From a virus: a DNA stretch of 50,635 nt. Shown here in pieces: positions 48,736-50,635 of this stretch. The DNA is taken from positions 1 to 50,635 of the IMG/VR virus record IMGVR_UViG_3300013137_002980. The stretch is one strand, 5' to 3'. A model generated the notes under the pieces. That model had not been told where the DNA came from and ran no database searches. It was given only the letters and a program-made list of their open reading frames with translations. A program made the position numbers and the translations under genes. How positions within the stretch are numbered: the stretch's first letter is position 1; every line of letters starts with the position of its first letter.

Positions 48736-49034
48736 TGGATTTACAGAAAGAAATGCAAATTTGCAGCAAAGAGTTTGAAGAAAGATGGGGTGTTTTCTGT
48801 GAGGCACATGGTAGCAGGCATAACAAAAGCGTCGCTAAGTATTTTTTCTTTTCTTCATGGCAGCAAGCGAAAGCCTGGGTGGTTCCGGAAGGATTTGTTC
48901 TTGTTTGGAGAACAGATCTTGAATGTGCAATTGACGCTGTGAACTGGCCATCTATTGACGATTGTGATCACTACACTAAACAACCAGGCGGCTTGGAGGA
49001 TGTGCTTAAAGCACAGGAGCCAACCAATGACTGA
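48735..49034 (+). CDS. Small hypothetical protein
   Basis: 99 residues from ATG 48735, overlapping the previous stop (TGATG). Contains aromatic strands (YFFFSSWQQAKAWVV, GFVLVWRTDLE). Its end overlaps the next start. No family known to me. Confidence 0.65.
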   Translation: MDLQKEMQICSKEFEERWGVFCEAHGSRHNKSVAKYFFFSSWQQAKAWVVPEGFVLVWRTDLECAIDAVNWPSIDDCDHYTKQPGGLEDVLKAQEPTND

Positions 49035-49341
49035 AATTCAACTAACAAACATCCAGTTTGCAGAGCTTCAGCTCGATAACCTTGTCGCAAAAGACAAGCC
49101 TTACATCGAATCGTGGTCCGCCGGTGATGTTGGCTCATTCAATGCGATTTTAAATGCGGTGGATTACGACAATGAGTTCACGTATCACATGCGCGGCTGG
49201 TCAAGACAGCGAGTTAAAAGCGGCACCGGTGCAATGATTGAAGTGAATGAAATGAATGCGGACCAGTTGTATCACTTGTTCACCTGCTTTTTGAGCAAGT
49301 TGCCAAGTGGGGTTGTAGAGAGCTTAAAGGAGGTTTCTTGA
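49027..49341 (+). CDS. Small hypothetical protein
   Basis: 104 residues from ATG 49027, with AGGAG 9 nt upstream. The longer frame upstream overlaps the preceding gene and is rejected. Acidic, with an alpha-beta mix (MTEIQLTNIQFAELQLDNLV). Not recognised. Confidence 0.65.
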   Translation: MTEIQLTNIQFAELQLDNLVAKDKPYIESWSAGDVGSFNAILNAVDYDNEFTYHMRGWSRQRVKSGTGAMIEVNEMNADQLYHLFTCFLSKLPSGVVESLKEVS

Positions 49342-49619
49342 TGGCGCGTTACACCATCACTGTTGAAGCTGAAAGACCGCCGCAAATCATGCTTGGCCAA
49401 GAGATCGGCGGCGCAACAGTGAAAGAGTTAAAAGAGGTTGATATTGAGCTGGTTTCAGCAGCCCACCTGGCCCGGAAGTACAATCTGTCTGTGACCACGA
49501 TTCGAGAAAAGTTAGCCCCGATCAATCAAGGTACACAAGGCAAGGCGCTATACAATCCACGTTTAGCGCATGACCTGCTCACAACAAAAGTGAAAAAAGG
49601 CAGACCGAGAGCTAATTAG
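49341..49619 (+). CDS. Small HTH protein, candidate excisionase
   Basis: 92 residues from ATG 49341 (GGAGG upstream), overlapping the previous stop. SAAHLARKYNLSVTTIREKLAPI is a helix-turn-helix or winged helix as in MerR/Xis-type proteins, followed by a basic end (KVKKGRPRAN). It is the last gene of the right operon, convergent with and overlapping the integrase gene by 4 bp. The size and place suit a recombination directionality factor, but no family match was confirmed. Confidence 0.6.
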   Translation: MARYTITVEAERPPQIMLGQEIGGATVKELKEVDIELVSAAHLARKYNLSVTTIREKLAPINQGTQGKALYNPRLAHDLLTTKVKKGRPRAN

Positions 49620-50635
49620 CTCTCACTGTCGTTAAACATCTCTACTAAATCCTGGGCATCTGGATTGTAATAGGTATTAATTAAAATCCCGATTGTCTTA
49701 TGCCCTGTGATTTTCGCCAAAACTTCAACCGGCAACTTACGAACCTTCACCATTCTTGTAATTGCCTCATGTCGGGAATCATGGAAGTTAATATGCGGCA
49801 GACCTGCTCTTTTCTTAGCTCTTACCCATGTTGCGCAGCATATATCTTTATCAATCGGTAGCAGCTCATCATTATCCGGTGGCAATAAGGACAGCAGGCG
49901 CTTGGCTTCTTTTGATAGCGGAACGTTCCTGGATTCACCATTTTTTGTCATCGGCAGATGAACAAACCCATCCTTTAAGTCAGCCCTGCGCATCGCCAAA
50001 ATTTCGCCCTGGCGCATGGCGGTTTCAAGTGCAAACAGAAATGCCCATGCTACATAGTGTTTAGACTTTTCCGGTGTGGTCATACCGTCCCAGTCCAGTG
50101 CTTTGAGTAGCTCAGCTTGCTGCTCAGGTGTGATGCGCTGGTTTCGTGATTTTTCTTTACTCGGCATTGGTACTGCATGCCAGACATTCGACTCTAGCAA
50201 AAACAGTTCTTTCATTGCATACGTAAAGATGGCCGAGTAAATAGCATGCTCATTTCTCAGTGTTGCCACTTTCACTTCCTTTTTCCGTTTATTGCGCCAC
50301 TCCACAATGTCGCTGGGCTTAAAGTCGTAAATGGATTTATCGGCAATGTTTGGCGCAATTCTCTCAAGGTTTTTTATCTTGAGCATGATTGTCCGGGCAG
50401 ATCGCATGTGTCGGCCATGTTCGTGGTAATACTTATCGCAGAGCTGGCGAAAAGGATACGCTGGTTTTATCCCATGTTCGATATTCGCTTTCCCTGTTTT
50501 TAATTCTAGTAATTTGAGCGAAGCCCACTGCTCACATTCTTTTGCTGTATCCCTGGTTGCTGTGTATCTTTTATTTTCAAAAGTGACAGTGATGCGCCAG
50601 CTTGAGCCGCGCTGAATCGGTTTTGGAAGTTTCAT
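49616..50635 (-). CDS. int: Tyrosine recombinase integrase
   Basis: 339 residues, full length at the window edge. The catalytic set is visible: Arg208 in ETAMRQGEILAM, Lys231 in MTKNGESR, His285 and Arg288 in FHDSRHE, His312 in ITGHKT and the nucleophile Tyr322 or Tyr323 in NTYYNPD. The N-terminal part holds an arm-binding domain (about 1-50) and a SAM-like core-binding domain (60-160). It integrates and excises the phage DNA. Its att site is probably right of the window, upstream of the start codon. Confidence 0.95.
   Translation of the reverse strand: MKLPKPIQRGSSWRITVTFENKRYTATRDTAKECEQWASLKLLELKTGKANIEHGIKPAYPFRQLCDKYYHEHGRHMRSARTIMLKIKNLERIAPNIADKSIYDFKPSDIVEWRNKRKKEVKVATLRNEHAIYSAIFTYAMKELFLLESNVWHAVPMPSKEKSRNQRITPEQQAELLKALDWDGMTTPEKSKHYVAWAFLFALETAMRQGEILAMRRADLKDGFVHLPMTKNGESRNVPLSKEAKRLLSLLPPDNDELLPIDKDICCATWVRAKKRAGLPHINFHDSRHEAITRMVKVRKLPVEVLAKITGHKTIGILINTYYNPDAQDLVEMFNDSES

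Overview
The window looks like a nearly complete temperate, lambdoid-style siphophage genome (a prophage), most probably from Acinetobacter or a close Moraxellaceae relative. The host call is an inference from moderate-to-low G+C and from families I know as common there (DUF2280 small terminase, CP76-type 'CII', MliC-like lipoprotein). It rests on recall, not a search. The window ends exactly on the integrase start codon, so no att core or host flank can be assigned. I saw no tRNA, rRNA, CRISPR array or IS transposase.

Layout. (1) 1-7170, accessory left end: a P22 immI-like module (Arc-like ribbon-helix-helix gene and Bro-N antirepressor, divergent, sharing two identical operators), a coiled-coil membrane protein, an AAA ATPase plus DUF4435/TOPRIM pair resembling the PARIS anti-phage system, and three short secreted-protein genes. 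(2) 7199-32609, minus strand: the late operon, read right to left. It holds a metallopeptidase, TerS and TerL, DUF935 portal, Mu F-like head protein, protease/scaffold, decoration protein, lambda E-like capsid protein, head-tail connectors, tail tube, a Rha-type moron, tail assembly protein, tape measure, tail-tip proteins, two holin-like proteins and a muramidase. (3) 32656-40518, minus strand: the early operon, read right to left from a Cro-like gene. It holds a CP76 'CII', an O-like initiator with an internal origin, a DnaC-like loader, many small genes, RusA, a Q-like antiterminator, an HNH protein and NinB. (4) 40519-44223, plus strand: the cI repressor followed closely by a DUF4297 nuclease and a Rad50/SMC-like ATPase, a candidate Lamassu/ABC-3C-type defence pair. 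(5) 44300-45900: small morons (a frameshifted lipoprotein, an MliC-like lipoprotein, an unknown), separated by near-identical terminators. (6) 46090-49619, plus strand: a second early operon behind a repressor-type operator, with a Sak4/AAA_24 ATPase and small genes. It converges on the tyrosine integrase (49616-50635, minus).

Regulation readable from sequence. There is a three-operator cI/cro switch (13-nt site CTACTTAAAGTAG and variants). An identical operator sits about 5.5 kb away inside the promoter of the right operon. Six iterons and an AT-rich tract lie inside the O-like gene. A TTGACC-17-TATATT promoter followed by a terminator lies just downstream of the Q-like gene, as at lambda pR'. 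A second immunity region (arc/ant) lies at the left end.

The most interesting content is the two putative defence systems carried by one phage: the PARIS-like pair, and the DUF4297 nuclease plus CxxC-containing SMC-like ATPase placed in the repressor's own transcription unit. Several genes under 60 codons, which are easily missed, are also annotated.
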